DNA of 64,000 bases from Atrichornis clamosus (lineage: Eukaryota; Chordata; Aves; Passeriformes; Menuridae), in contig WBMZ01006410.1 of assembly GCA_013400975.1 (NCBI GenBank), positions 1-64,000 on the forward strand, in the 5' to 3' direction. The translations under genes and the position numbers were made by a program. Positions 52,101 through 64,000 of the stretch are shown in pieces; the first letter of the stretch is position 1; every line of letters begins with the position of its first letter. Below the pieces are notes generated by a model that did not search any database, was not told the origin of the DNA, and was given only the letters and a program-made list of their open reading frames with translations.

Positions 52101-54264
52101 CTTTGCTGTTCTGTCTAGAGTGTGTGGATTTGGGGAATAAGAGGAAACAAAATCACAGGACTGGAATAAGACCTTGCCTGTAGCAACAGTCAGAGTGACA
52201 CATGCTGAGTCCTTCCTAATGTATGTATTTTCATGGTAAATCTCAATAACAGTCCAGTGGAAAAAACCTCCCAAAACTGTGAAGAAAATCCCTCTTTACT
52301 GGACTTTGCATAAAAGATTTCCTAATGAAATTGAAAAGGAGATAGAGAAATTATATCTTGTTAATGTCCAGATTACTGCTCAAATAAGAGACTTCAACTT
52401 AAAATGTTACTTAGCTGTTCAATTTCCTTTACTTTCCTTAAAGGTCCAATTACGATTTTTTCCACACACACGGTATCTACTTCATGATGAAGAAAGCAAA
52501 CAATAAATAAAATTCTATCTTTTTATTTGAAGGAAAATGTTATCTTAAAATGTTATTTATTTAAAGAATAGTTTATTTAAATGACCTTATATTTTTGGAA
52601 AGTGCTTTCTCTGTGTTCGGTATTGCATTCAGTGTTGCATGCTGCAATTCAGTCAAAATGGAATTGTTTAAAAGATTTCATTTTCTGCACTCTTTGCTTA
52701 TTTTTAGGTATTTATTTTTCTCCTGAATATACTCTTCCAGAAAGACACAAAAGCTTTGCTTTGCATATTTTAATGCATTACCATAATAGCTGATCTGGAC
52801 CAGTTTTCTGCACAATAAAGAAAAACGAGCCCCAAACTCTGGCATTAATTTCACAAATATTAACCAGTGATATATTCAACTATTTGTGAATAATGATATT
52901 CCTACTGTTCATTACTGTATTTTTTAAAATGCATCTTACAAAAACCACAAACCCCTTCCAATATTTCATGCCCATCTGATTTATGTTTTCTTTGAAATTA
53001 CACAAACTTGTTTGTGTCATCAGAGTTCATCTAAGGGGACTTAGCTTGATATTTTTTTATTTATCTGTAATACTGATCTATAGTAAGTTAAATAAAATTT
53101 ATCAGTTACTGAGGAGCTTTTATGCCGAAGATCTATTTGGTGCAGATCCTCTAAAAGTAAATGTGGATATTTTTATCACTAGCTTAGAGGGAACACAGTT
53201 TCTTTGAAGCTTGAAAGCAGAAATCCCAGAATGAAAGAAATGTCTTTAGAGGGAGGAGGGGAGGAGAGGAAATACCTTCATAAAATCTGAAAAGCACATT
53301 CCTGTTCTCTGATAGCAGATGCCATAGCACAATGTTTGCCAGATTTTAGCTAAGCTGATAAGGGCAGTGGAATGGGAAAAAAAAAGTTAGCAACTCAAGC
53401 AAATACTGACTATCAATAATTTAACCAGCACGTTTATAATTAAAGAATTTTACAGGTGTGATTGAAATTCAAACAAGAAAAGACAGTAAATATTTTTGTC
53501 TAAGTGATGTAATGGCAGATCAACATAGCTGACCTGAAGGTCGTTTTAACATTGAATAACTAGTATTTTCTACTCAGGAGGGACAGACATTTAATCTGTG
53601 ACAAGAACAGTGCAGATTTTGTTTGAGAAAGTGATGACAGCACGGATTTCCAGCACTTTTCCAAGAAAATGTTTTCAAAATAAATTCAGGTTTTTTACTT
53701 TTTAAATCACACAGATTAACAGATGAAAACTATATTATCACAGAGAGGAAAAGAATCCTCTAGAGAGATGTCACAGGCTTTAAGAATAAGGAAAATAGGT
53801 ATCAATATATGCATATATGTCTATAAAGATAACATCAATGCATACATACACGCTATTAAATGTGATTGCCTGTGCCTGGTGCGTAACTCCTAATTGGCTA
53901 ATCAAAAAGGTTTCTAAGTTTCCAGCTCAGTAGAGATTACCTGGATGATAATTATCTTTCATTCTTTTCTTGCTTTGAACAATTTAGTTTTAAATCCAAG
54001 AAAAATTAAAGGTGGGGGTTTTTTTTTCCATGAAATTTCCAGCATTACTTAATTTAGCTAGTTTATATCTGTATGTCATTAACAAGTCAGAATATAGGAG
54101 GGAGTAATTAGGAAAAAGAATTAGTACTTTAAAAGATAAAGACTAAGTGAACACTTAGGTACTGTGAAGATCATATTTATTGCAGAATACCTAATGAATT
54201 CCTAGTTTTATTTAAACCAGTTTTCTAATCCCCTGCTAGGCCAATTCATACATAATATGGTAAA
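49151..54264. other. AT-rich non-coding stretch, no gene supported
   Basis: It contains the TA/CA microsatellite at 51103-51142. A 118-codon minus-strand frame at 51918-52274 lies in a less AT-rich patch but shows no known domain. No repeat or RNA gene was recognised. Confidence 0.55.
51103..51142 (+). repeat. Compound (TA)n-(CA)n microsatellite
   Basis: A short CT and TA run leads into about ten CA units (about 51120-51139). A CA run of this length is likely to vary between individuals. Confidence 0.9.
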
Positions 54265-54405
54265 AGGACATGGGTTCTATTTTTAGGTCTGCAATCATAT
54301 TTTAAATGAATCATATTATTCCCCTGTCTCATTTTCCATATTTCTAAATAGGGATAATAAGATTTATCTGCCTTGGCAGTACATTAAAGACAGTATAAAG
54401 CTCCA
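54265..54405 (+). mobile_element. MIR-type ancient SINE fragment
   Basis: 'acatgggttctatttttagg' and 'tctgcaat' correspond to the 'tgggttcgaatccc...tctgcca' part of MIR. 'ctgtctcattttcc', 'tttctaaatagggataataa' and 'tttatctgcc' correspond to 'gcctcagtttcc...tctgtaaaatggggataataa...tacctac'. Order and spacing agree. The orientation is opposite to the copy at 48960-49150. Confidence 0.6.
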
Positions 54406-54807
54406 AATTATCAATTCTTTTTAACACACACACATGCACACCTAAACAATGGAGATCACACTCTGCTAGTGAACTTGAAGTAAGAGTCTGGCCAAGTGTT
54501 CCAGAAGTAAAATCTTAATCTTTGTAGAAAAAATTTTAAAAGCACAGATTTGCACATATTTGCGATATATTTGAGAGAGGGTAAATAAGTTATTTCGAGG
54601 CAGCATTCTTCTGACATACTGAGGAAACAGAATACAGAAAGGGTAGTAGCATGGTCGTGAAAGCCCATTGTTAGGATAGGAGTTGTTTTCAGCAGCTGTG
54701 TTACAGGATGAGTCCAATGGGGAAGACTGAAGTCCTTCCACCTCTTGGGTCCCACTGTAGGCAGCAGCTGTCTGCTGACTGCTCATTTACCCTGGCGTGG
54801 ACACAGA

Positions 54808-54892
54808 TTAGCGTCCCTTCTATGTGAGTGGTTCCCATGAGAAGGGAATCCAAGTACTTTACTGAAAGAGATGCTGCAGGAGTGGGCCCAAA
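54808..54892 (-). mobile_element. Fragment of an old palindromic amniote repeat
   Basis: On the minus strand 'gggcccactcctgcag' is followed by 'cagtaaagtactt', then 'cccttctcatgggaaccact' and 'cacatag'. This follows a repeat I recall from turtles, crocodilians and birds, with the layout 'gggcccaatcctgca...ttactc...cccattga..tcaatggga.tactcacat'. It is highly diverged, and I cannot name the family. Confidence 0.42.
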
Positions 54893-55459
54893 CTCAAGAG
54901 TCCATGAGCACGAGCATTCACTCTTGCTAGCAGTTAACAGAAAAGTGCCACTTGGCTGACAGTCATTTCCCATGTTTATTAGTGATGAGGATAACAACTA
55001 ACAGGAGCAGTGTAATTCTGTAGTATGATTATTGACAAATAAGTATTTGCAATAGTAAGCAGAATAAAGTTTTAGACTTACTTTAATTTTTTTTAATCGT
55101 AAAAGCCTATAGAAATAAGATAGAGGGATTACTTTGAATAGCATGTGTTTCTATAGTGTTTTGTAACTCAACCATTTCTGTATTGTTCAAATACATGGGA
55201 ACTGGAAAATGAAGAGGAGGAAAGCCATTAATCAGCTTGCTAATGTGTTCTCCTTATCAGGCTGAAAGAAGTGCTGAGAACAAGCAGGTAGCATACATTA
55301 TGAAAGACAGATGGAGTGTCAGATATGGCTTTGTGAGCTAAAGCTGTGCAGTGGGAGAGATTTAGCATTACCCTTAATATTAAATTCCCAATTCTATAAA
55401 TAACATGATAAGAAAATAATCTTGTGTGTATAACGACCTGGTATACACTTCAGAATCTA

Positions 55460-55530
55460 ATGCGTGTTTCCCAGGTGACATTAGGCAGGTAACTCAGATC
55501 TCCCATATCATCAGTGCATATATACCTCAG
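55460..55530 (+). mobile_element. Possible MIR core fragment
   Basis: 'cccaggtgacattaggcagg' then 'taactcagatctccc' resembles the MIR core 'gtgtgaccttgggcaagtcacttaacctctct'. It is short and diverged, so a chance match is quite possible. Confidence 0.3.
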
Positions 55531-58500
55531 CAGTAGCCTATAATCTCACTTCTCAGCCAGTTCATTACCCATACAAAAGCCACAGTATTCCATCATCCTT
55601 TGATATGTCATGTCATCTGCCTCCAAACAATTGCAACTGCTTGCTGTAAGCATTCAGGAAATTTTTAAAGCAATCCTGAAGCTTAAAACTGTGGGGTCTA
55701 GTACCTGTTCTCTCAATGTTTTAACCACTACCTAGTCTTGTGTGGTGTCTCTAAACACCACTGTAACAGAAATAATAATAGTTATGTTTGTAAACTTGCC
55801 CTTCTTTTTTGTAATTCCTAAGGTGACCATTTTTAGCTTAATTTAATGTTAATAGCTACTTAATATTGTTTCATAGTTTTGGCAAATTATTTTGCCTTAA
55901 TTTGGAGTGCTGATAAATCTTCAGTGCAAGAAAGGGATTCTGTCCCAATATAATAACATAGCTGGAATTTAACTGGTCACCTTTTATCATTGGCTTTCCA
56001 CCTAATGATTTGCACTAATGTGCAAAAAAATGCCTTTTGATAATGACTGGGATGCAATACATACAGACAATGCTCAACTAAAATTGCACTTATTTATGTC
56101 ATCACTCATTAGGTATTTAAATAACTAATGATTGCACAACAGAATGGCAAGTTCACTCCAGGTTTGACATACAGTTCTCTTGAGACCATTTGCATAAGTT
56201 GATTTTCAATAAAAGAAAGCAACAGTGTTCCATAGAGGGCTGATGAGAATGATTACTGTAGCAGCTTTAGGCCATGTAGTGAGATAACCTGCTTTAGCTC
56301 ATGTATAGGTGTTGTTTGCTTCATATGCATTTTGCAACATACTGTTTGGAAAGAAGCCATCTGTGGATTTGGAGCTTTCTCTTGTGATACCACATGTAGA
56401 GCCTTCTGATTCGCTGCTGGAATATTGTTATTGACTGTGCAAACTGATCTCCTTGGGCCAGATAATTCATCTTTACACATCAGTACTGAAGTTTATGCTT
56501 TAGAAAGGATTAAAAATAGTGTTCATGGTTTCTGTTTTGTTAGCTTGGCTCATCATTGCAGAGAGATGCTGCTACAACAGGCATGTAGATTCCATGGACT
56601 CTGAGGCCATTGTGATTGATTACGACCAACAGACTATCTTCCAGAATATCCATGTAACATGTATTAAGTGTACATGCTTGTATTTTATTTACCTGAAAAA
56701 CACATAAGTTAAAGGGACATTCTCTTAAATAAAATAATAATTTAAAAGTAATAATGACTGCCCAAGCAAGATTCAGTTCTTTTAAAAGTAATGTAATAAA
56801 TTAAAAGAGAGCTGGCTTGAATAAATTTGATTCAGCACTTGAATTCCTATGGGTTCATTAATTTGTTTCAAAGAAATGTATACATGAACACACCAAAGCT
56901 CTGCACAGAAAACCCAAGTCATTGCCACTTCGTTGGAAACTATAATTGTTTAAATAATTGCTTTGGACTTGTATAATCATTTTCATTTTAGCGCTGGAAA
57001 AGAATTTGTTAATCACCAATGTTGATGTGAAAAGAGTTACTACTTATTTTTTACTGTGAGCTAACCTTTGCTGTTTTTTTACAAATAGAAAATACATTGA
57101 TGATATGAAGTTCTTTGCATATATGAGTGTACTTGAGCCAAATGTTTAAACCACCCAAAGCATTTGACATACTTATTTAAGTACCCAACTATTTCGTTTA
57201 AACCCTGAAGTGATATTTTCAAATTATTTGCAATCTGCAGCTAATTTCCAGATGATATCTTGTGAAGACGTGGCGAACTAATAGAATTGATTACTGAATA
57301 GTATAATGGAATCCAGAATATGTAATGAGTGTTATTCTTACCCTTACCTGTACTGTATATCTACTGGGAACACGTGGCAGACATGCAGGAGAGGATCAGA
57401 TTAAAGGTACTTATTTCTTCTACCTTGACCCCTTGTGTAGCTCACGCCATACTCAGGAGTGCCTTAAACATTGTCTGGGTCTGGTTCCTTGTTGCTTGGC
57501 CTCTGGCATGCAGAAGAAATATGTGAGTGAGTCATCATCTGCTGGGTGTCGTTGTGGGATGGTGGTGGGAGAAAGAGCTCTGCCAGGCTTTCATGCCTGA
57601 GGAATTTTCTCTTTGCTGCTGCCAAAGCTATTGATGTTATGGTTGGTGCTTTCAGCTAGAGAAGAGTAACTGTAGGCGTGAGGGAAAACTTGGTCCCATG
57701 TCCAAGTAAACAATTAGTTATAATCTCCACTCTTGAGTACAAGCCAGGAGAAGATGTGAAGAAATGCAACAAGCGAGTCTGAGGGCTTATCCTGAGAAAG
57801 CACATGGCAGTAAGCTTTCAGGCTCCCACTGATATTAACAGCTGAGCTAAAAAAATGACTTTCAGCTAAATCCGGGCTCCCCTATTGATTTCCAGCTTGA
57901 TTTTTACATGAATGTTCTATCTCTCTCTTATCAGCTTCATGCAGCTCTAGTTGGTTTGGCACTTTGTGATGTTCTTGACATTGTTCAGAGAGATGCTGAG
58001 TTAAATCTGAACAGCTTCCTTGACCTGAAGTTTAAACAAGAATTTGACAGTCCTGGAATTTTACTTAGGACTCAGCAATATGTCTTTAAAAGTACAGGAA
58101 AACTGTCTTTTCTCAAGCATTTCAGAGAAGCCTATTGCTAGCTGTAACTATTTATTTGGGAGCAAATATTAACTGGTCAGTATTTTCACAGACACCGTTC
58201 AAGTCAAGAACAAAAATAATTTAGGAAGGAGATTTTTATGCTAATCTGAAGCCTTTGGGATGCTTTTCTTCCCCCACCACCCTAGATTGTATTTGTTTCA
58301 CAGAAATGCATGAGCTGACGTGGGTGCCTTTTACACATGATGGAATGAATAAACCTGTAGGTTTCATGGTCATTCTGTCAGGATTAGCATCAACTGTGTG
58401 TTTTAGCAGTTGTTAAAAGAAACAGTGATGATGGGGCTGGAAGAGATATGAGATCATGAAGGTGTAATGTCATCTTGTGGAAAAAAGAAGGTATGTTGAA

Positions 58501-61500
58501 ACAAGAGTATCCCAAAAACATTCTGGCAGGTTATATAGGGATGGCAATGGTTGGGGGTGTTACAAATAGCAGAGAATGAATTATAAACCTATTATTTTTA
58601 GTCATAATTGAAGTGCTTTGCTCCAAGTCACTGTACCAATATTGCAGTAACCATTGTTAATTTGTATCCCCTTTTCTTTAAGGATTATTGCGTGTTGCCC
58701 AAGTGACAGCTAAACCTGGCCATGAACTGAAAACCAAAAATAGGAAAACATATTGAGAAAAAGAAGATATAAGCCTCTGAGGCATTTAAAGTAGCAGCAT
58801 AGGGGAGTTTTCTGAGCAATGGACTGAGGAAATTACTGCAAATTGGAAAGAACTGGATTGTGCCATAATGTCTCCTTTGTCTGCAGTCACTGTTTTGAGG
58901 TGGTGTTTGGAATGCTCTATAGACTCTTTTCTAATCCTTTGCTCCACGGTAACTTCTTTAGTTAGGACTGTTAGGCTCTTAGGAGAATAAGAGTGTTCAC
59001 TGATCTATTTTCAGGTCTTGTAAATGATTGCTTTGTGATTGTATTTCCTACTGAATAGGGCTGAAGACTTCCATATTCATGGTTGCAAGGTGTCAAATCA
59101 GACAAGATGCGTATTAAGTTTCATGGATTGTAAACAATGTTTTATACATATGCAAAGACAAAAAAGCTCTTGGGATTTTAATGGGTTGTGGGGTTTTATT
59201 TCCCTTGGAATTTAAAAGTAGATTGGCAGGACATTGAAAGAGGAGACAGGAATTATGCACACCTGAGTTAAATATATGGAAAATCTTGCTTTGATGAGCT
59301 ATTTGCTCTTAAATGGCTTGCAAGAGAGCTTTTTGGGGGAGGGACTAAGGTGTGGATAAAAGCAATGTAAGGATTTCATAACTGTTTACAGCAATTTCAC
59401 ACCATGCTGTAATCAGATACTGACTGATACCAAAAAGTCTGATGACCTGTTACAATATTGCTTAATTTACAGAAAAATTTATGAGATAGGTATGTGCAAA
59501 TGAAGTGAACTTATCACACTAAATAAGTGCAAATAATGTATTGTCTATGAAACACAACATAATCCATCAGGACATACAAAATGCAAGTGGTAAGTTTTTT
59601 ATTTTTCTTGAATATAATTTTTTTTGTAGTTGATAACGTGACTGTCAGCATACACAGGTGAGTGTCAGTGCCTAAATAGCAGCAAATACTTCACAATAAA
59701 GTGTTGCAGTTTCTTTCTACAGTACAAGCAGTTCACAGTTGTGCTTTGGAGAATTCTGTTTGTGTCTGTTTGCTGATTTATAGATGGAGACGGACATCTT
59801 AAAATATGTAATTAGGGTTAATTTGAATAACAATGGATATAGGTAGTAGGGAATTCTGAAGTAGCTTTTATGTCTTACAAAAAAGAATCACATGGGGGCA
59901 GCTCTTGTGGCAGTTTCAGTCTCCAGAGTGTCTTTGCACAAATGAGCAGACTGGATTCTTAATTCTGTAGAGAGCATGTGCAGAAAGAGGAGCACTCAGA
60001 TGATCCCGTTCATTGTATCCCTGTTGCTAAGCAGAGAGGCTTTTGTACCAGTTGGAACATTTTCAGGCTCTGTGGCTGCATTCCTAGATGAGTTGCAATA
60101 ATTAAATGTGAAAGCAGTGATTGCCAGCATTGCTTGCCAATTCCAGTTTTATAATAAGGGGCAAAACCATCTGATCAGCCCCAGACAATAACAGAAACTT
60201 GTTTGACCTATAATGGTTTGCCAGACCAAAGGTGGTGGGAGTTTAAAGAAACAAAAACATAAAAATCCTCCAAAGGTATGAACTGTCTTACTATTCTGAG
60301 ATGAGATATTCCTTTTTGGTATGGAATACTCTGGAGGAGGAAATTCCCTTTAAGTTTTTTCTTTCTACTGGTAAGAGGTGAGTTGTAGGTTTTTTTAATT
60401 TTCTTTGGGTTTGGGGGCTTTTTTAAACCTATTTCAAGGTTCCTTTATCTTCTGATTTCGCTAGGCAGTGAGTAAATTCTTTGTATGCAATAGGTAAGTC
60501 TAGGTATTATTTTTAATCTGCTGTTTTTCCAGTTCTGTTGTCTCACCTCTTCAAGGGACTGAATAACATGAGAGACAGAACTGAACTTTTTGCTGCTTCT
60601 CAGTTGACAGCTGTAGGGATGGAAAAATGGCAATAATAAACTTCTGGGATTTATGTGAGTGAAAGGGGCCTATACAGTCATTTTCTGTCCTTTTGGATGG
60701 ACTCACTGGAAGCAGCTCAGGGCTTCTGGTGGTACTTGTTAAATTCAAGTGAAAGGTCTGATATTATAAATATTGATACCACCCAGAGAATAAAACCAGG
60801 TCTGTTAAAAATGTGTTTGCTTTTATCTTTTGCAAATTTATCAGAAAAAGACAAATATATTTCTCTAACATAAAAAGAACTAGGAACAAAAAGAAAATAT
60901 AATTAAATGGGCTTTTTTTTTGTCTTACCAAGTTGTTTCTAGAATTTTTATTTATTTATGTATTTTTAAGTTTTTGATATTTGAGAGTTTCTACGTAATT
61001 TTTCCGAACTTTTGACTTGCATATAAGCTTTTTTTCCACGAGTAGATGACTGACTGAGAAAAGAAGTGAGACAACCTGCCTGCTTATTAACTCCTAACTC
61101 AGTTAGAGTAAGAAGTAGTTGGGATTTAAGTTTCTCCTATCATGAAATAAGACTTGTCTTTCTGAAACTGGTGGATTTGCAGAAATGGCTTTTCTTGTCA
61201 CTGGAAAGTAACTGCATTAAAACTTCCTGACAGCTTTTGTGAATGTAGGTACATTTTTTTCTCCTCTGGATAAGACAAAAAAAAAGATCAAAGTTCAAGC
61301 CATATTTCAGTACCAGCACTGGAGGTTTGCCTTTAAATATTAAGTATTCTCAGTATGAAAACCATGCTTTCCTCTGTGCTTTCATAAGAACCTACATAAA
61401 AGTAATTGGAGAGGTCTGTAATATCCAATTTCCTCTTACAGGTCTGGTATTTTAAGTTTTAGGGCAAGTAGAAAATTGTGCAGTAAGTCTACAGTTGTCC

Positions 61501-62479
61501 TTTTTGTTCTGTTTTTAGCTTTACTATTTGCATAGTTAAAATCATAAAGGTCTGGCAGTTTGACAGACTGAGTCAAGTGAAAATGGAAGGATTTGCATTG
61601 GGCATGGCAGTCAGGGAGCAGGCATCAAAACAATCCATGGTAACTTTGATGAACGGTATAGGAAAATTTTCTACTTATTCTTCCTTTGGTTGGTAGTAAA
61701 GAAAACTTCAACTGCTATTTTGAATTTACCAATAGCAGTAAGTTATTTCCTCTTAATAGCTAGCTAATTTTTCACCTGATTGATTTTTGCTGAACCATTA
61801 CCCTTCAATGATAGCCGTCATTGCCACAAATTCTGCTCGTTTTAATTGTGGCTTATATCAAGAATTACTTTTTTATCTTAGTTCAAGCTGCAAGTCACAT
61901 TTTATCATGTAAACAAAAACAAAACGATTAAAAACCTCAAGAGAAGGGTAGCTGTGAATAATGTGCCTCTATAAATGGTTTACATAAGGCAGAATGATAT
62001 ATAATGCTTATGGCACAAATGTATTTCTCCCATCTTGCTGTTGTTGTATTACTTCACTGTAGAGTAAATGTACACTATGACATTAATTATTTATTTTTCT
62101 GTGTGTCTGGGCTAACATTTCATTGTGCAATAGTTCCTCTTTAATCTGGAATTTTTGCTTTTAAGTGATCTGATATGAAATCTCCTTAATGTTTCAGCTG
62201 CCCTGTAACTATCTAGCTACTAAACTGAGCTTCATGAAGAATCAGAATAGCTTTACTGGGTGTCAAGGAATGAAAAGTGATCAGTTCTTCCATCTTCCAT
62301 GGAAGGACTTCTGCAGACAAATCCAGAATGCTCTGTGATTGACGGGTCATTGTAGGAGGATGTTAGATCATTTATCCATTGAACCTAGTAACCATGAACA
62401 GCGAAAGTCTGTTGGGATATTTTGAGTAAAATATCACTACTTTTTATGGAAAAAGCATTCAGGTAGTGCACTCCTGTGT

Positions 62480-62960
62480 GAGAATGTGGACCATGTTTTC
62501 CCTTCGTTGAGCTTCCTGACTTGTTTTCGAAGCTGAATGAGTAAAGCAACACCTGCCTGCCTGAGCAGGAAGGAGCTGAATCTCAGCTCTGTTTGTTTGC
62601 TTAAGCTGCATTTTAGGCCTGGCTGTGTGACTCTGCAGTGCAAACATACGTACAAGTGTGCACACTCAGGTGTCCTGAGAGGCTCTTAACCTCAGGCTCA
62701 GAAGGGCACTCGGCCTCCCTTGGGAGGCTGCACCTCCCATGGAGATTTGCTCTCAGGCTCCACTGGAGGAGCTGAGCACAGTGGCAGAAAGAAGTGGCTG
62801 GGGAGTGCGTGGGAGCAAGGGCCTTGTCAGGGAGAGACTCAGGATGCCCACTCAGTCCTGCTGCTTTAGAAATGAGCAAAGATTAAGCTGCAGACGTGCA
62901 TCTTGCATGTGGGTCAGTGTTGGCACAGCAGAGTTACTGTGTGGTGAAAGCAGGAAAAAT
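62480..62960. other. GC-richer block with a short perfect hairpin
   Basis: This is one of the least AT-rich stretches outside the mobile elements. It contains 'gcctccc' and 'gggaggc' arms around a TT loop at 62713-62728. CpG dinucleotides are few, so it is not a CpG island. Several frames of 62-88 codons are open, but none resembles a known protein. It might be an old repeat, a regulatory element or an unrecognised exon; sequence alone does not decide. Confidence 0.4.
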
Positions 62961-63374
62961 GTTTTGCAATAGCTCCTCTATGGAGGCGGGCCCTGCTAAT
63001 GCCTTAACAAGCAGTGCAATACAAACAAGTCTTGAATCTGAGATATTTCATAACTTTGGTAGGTGGGGGGCTTTTGAAACTCACCTTGGGAAACCAAGTA
63101 TTTGTGAAGAGTCGCTTCATAAACACATTCATGATGAAAATTCATCTGCTGTACAGAGGAGTTTCTGACTGGGATTTGATTTGTATGCATGTACTAGGAC
63201 AAATTTTCTACCACAGGCAATTACAATAATTTAAAGCAAGGCATGATGAGAATACAGAGTAGAAAGAGCAGTTGTAGTTGCCTTAATGATTTTGTTTCAT
63301 CTAAAATGGTTCATTTAATTTCCAGGAACATCTGCCATATTCAGTTTTAATCCATTGGATCTATTCATTTTTAA

Positions 63375-63520
63375 GGATAATTCAGGTTGGAAGGGACCTC
63401 AGGAGGTCTCTAGTCCAACCTGTGTCTGAAAGCAGAGAGAGGTTGAAAAGACAGAAAGCTGTGAGAGCTGACTGGGTTGCTCAGAGCTTTTAGACCTTGT
63501 AAACCTCCAAGGATGGACAT
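63375..63520 (-). mobile_element. CR1 3' end fragment, older copy
   Basis: The plus-strand run 'aattcaggttggaagggacc' followed by 'tcaggaggtctctagtccaa' is the highly conserved CR1 3'-terminal region in reverse orientation. It continues through 'gggttgctcagagc' and 'aacctccaaggatggaca'. The terminal short repeat and everything upstream of the 3' UTR are missing. Confidence 0.85.
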
Positions 63521-64000
63521 AACACATATTTATTATTAACATTTGCTTTCCTTAACCAAGGAAAACATTCAACCTTGTGCTGAAACTGAATGAGACATTG
63601 AAGTTATTGCAGGTTGAGTCTGAATCAGTTTTCAGGAGCAGAGTAGTCACTCCCAGCATGTGGTTTAACCCTGGTTTAAGTGGGAGGCAGCCTAAGTCCC
63701 AGCAGAGATTGGAGGGTTCCCTTGCTGCTATTGCAGGCAAAAGTGTGAATTGTGGGCACCTGCCATCAGAAAGTAACTCATGGTGACAGTAGTCTATTTT
63801 ATTATGATTTGGCTGTATTTTGTATCAGTTCTCACTGGAATCTCTCCCCTTTTGTCAGAAGGAGTTAAGCAGTTGAAACATACAGCAAGTGTTCATCTCA
63901 GTACAAATCTAAGTGAATGTATTTTCAGTACTTTCACAAAGTGAGATAGTGAAAATAAAGGGTTTCTGGGCAAAACTGTGGTAGTTTCTGTTGAGGTTTC
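63521..64000. other. Non-coding stretch at the window end, nothing recognised
   Basis: No repeat or gene is recognisable. An open plus-strand frame of 69 codons (63577-63786) has no family resemblance. Confidence 0.55.

Larger units (their letters stand above)
54893..63374. other. Mostly AT-rich non-coding stretch, no gene supported
   Basis: It includes a possible MIR core at 55460-55530, an open frame behind a good acceptor-like tract at about 57934 (see findings), and the GC-richer block at 62480-62960. No tRNA, rRNA or young transposon was seen. Confidence 0.5.

Noticed and set aside
51918..52274. 118-codon minus-strand open frame
   Set aside because: No recognisable motif and no splice or promoter context; treated as chance.
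58431..58490. Possible CR1 3' end ('gggctggaagagatatgagatcatgaagg')
   Set aside because: Only the short run resembles CR1. The flanks do not continue into the 3' UTR as they do at 15739 and 63375.
1..64000. CRISPR arrays, bacterial operons, phage genes, tRNA or rRNA genes
   Set aside because: None seen. The sequence has vertebrate nuclear character, with no spaced direct-repeat array and no recognisable RNA gene.

Overview
The window looks like avian nuclear DNA, most probably from a songbird or a close relative. It carries 3' ends of CR1 non-LTR retrotransposons, which dominate bird genomes. It also carries a solo LTR of a type I recognise from many bird genomes, and at the left edge a tandemly structured repeat of a type I associate with passerines. 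The rest is AT-rich, mostly single-copy-looking sequence with short microsatellites. These family assignments come from memory of the sequences, not from a database search.

Layout: 1-720 is the passerine-type repeat with internal units of about 73-75 bp. 1823-2330 is an old LTR on the minus strand with a TATA box. 13844-14236 holds short protein-like open stretches on the minus strand that I cannot name and that do not join into one reading frame. 15739-16850 is a 5'-truncated CR1 copy on the minus strand, with reverse-transcriptase remnants and a 3' UTR. 38671-38919 has two nearby tandem duplications, the first with an unresolved base at its junction. About 45.7-55.5 kb holds several fragments resembling very old amniote SINEs (MIR-type), plus one old palindromic element near 54.8 kb. 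62480-62960 is a GC-richer patch. 63375-63520 is a second, older CR1 3' end.

I found no protein-coding gene, rRNA, tRNA or other RNA gene that I can support. The many open frames of 60-130 codons are about what chance gives in AT-rich DNA of this length. The window is best read as a gene desert or part of a very long intron, and the only recognisable protein-coding history is decayed retroelement sequence. No operon-like or multi-gene system is visible, and I do not claim one.
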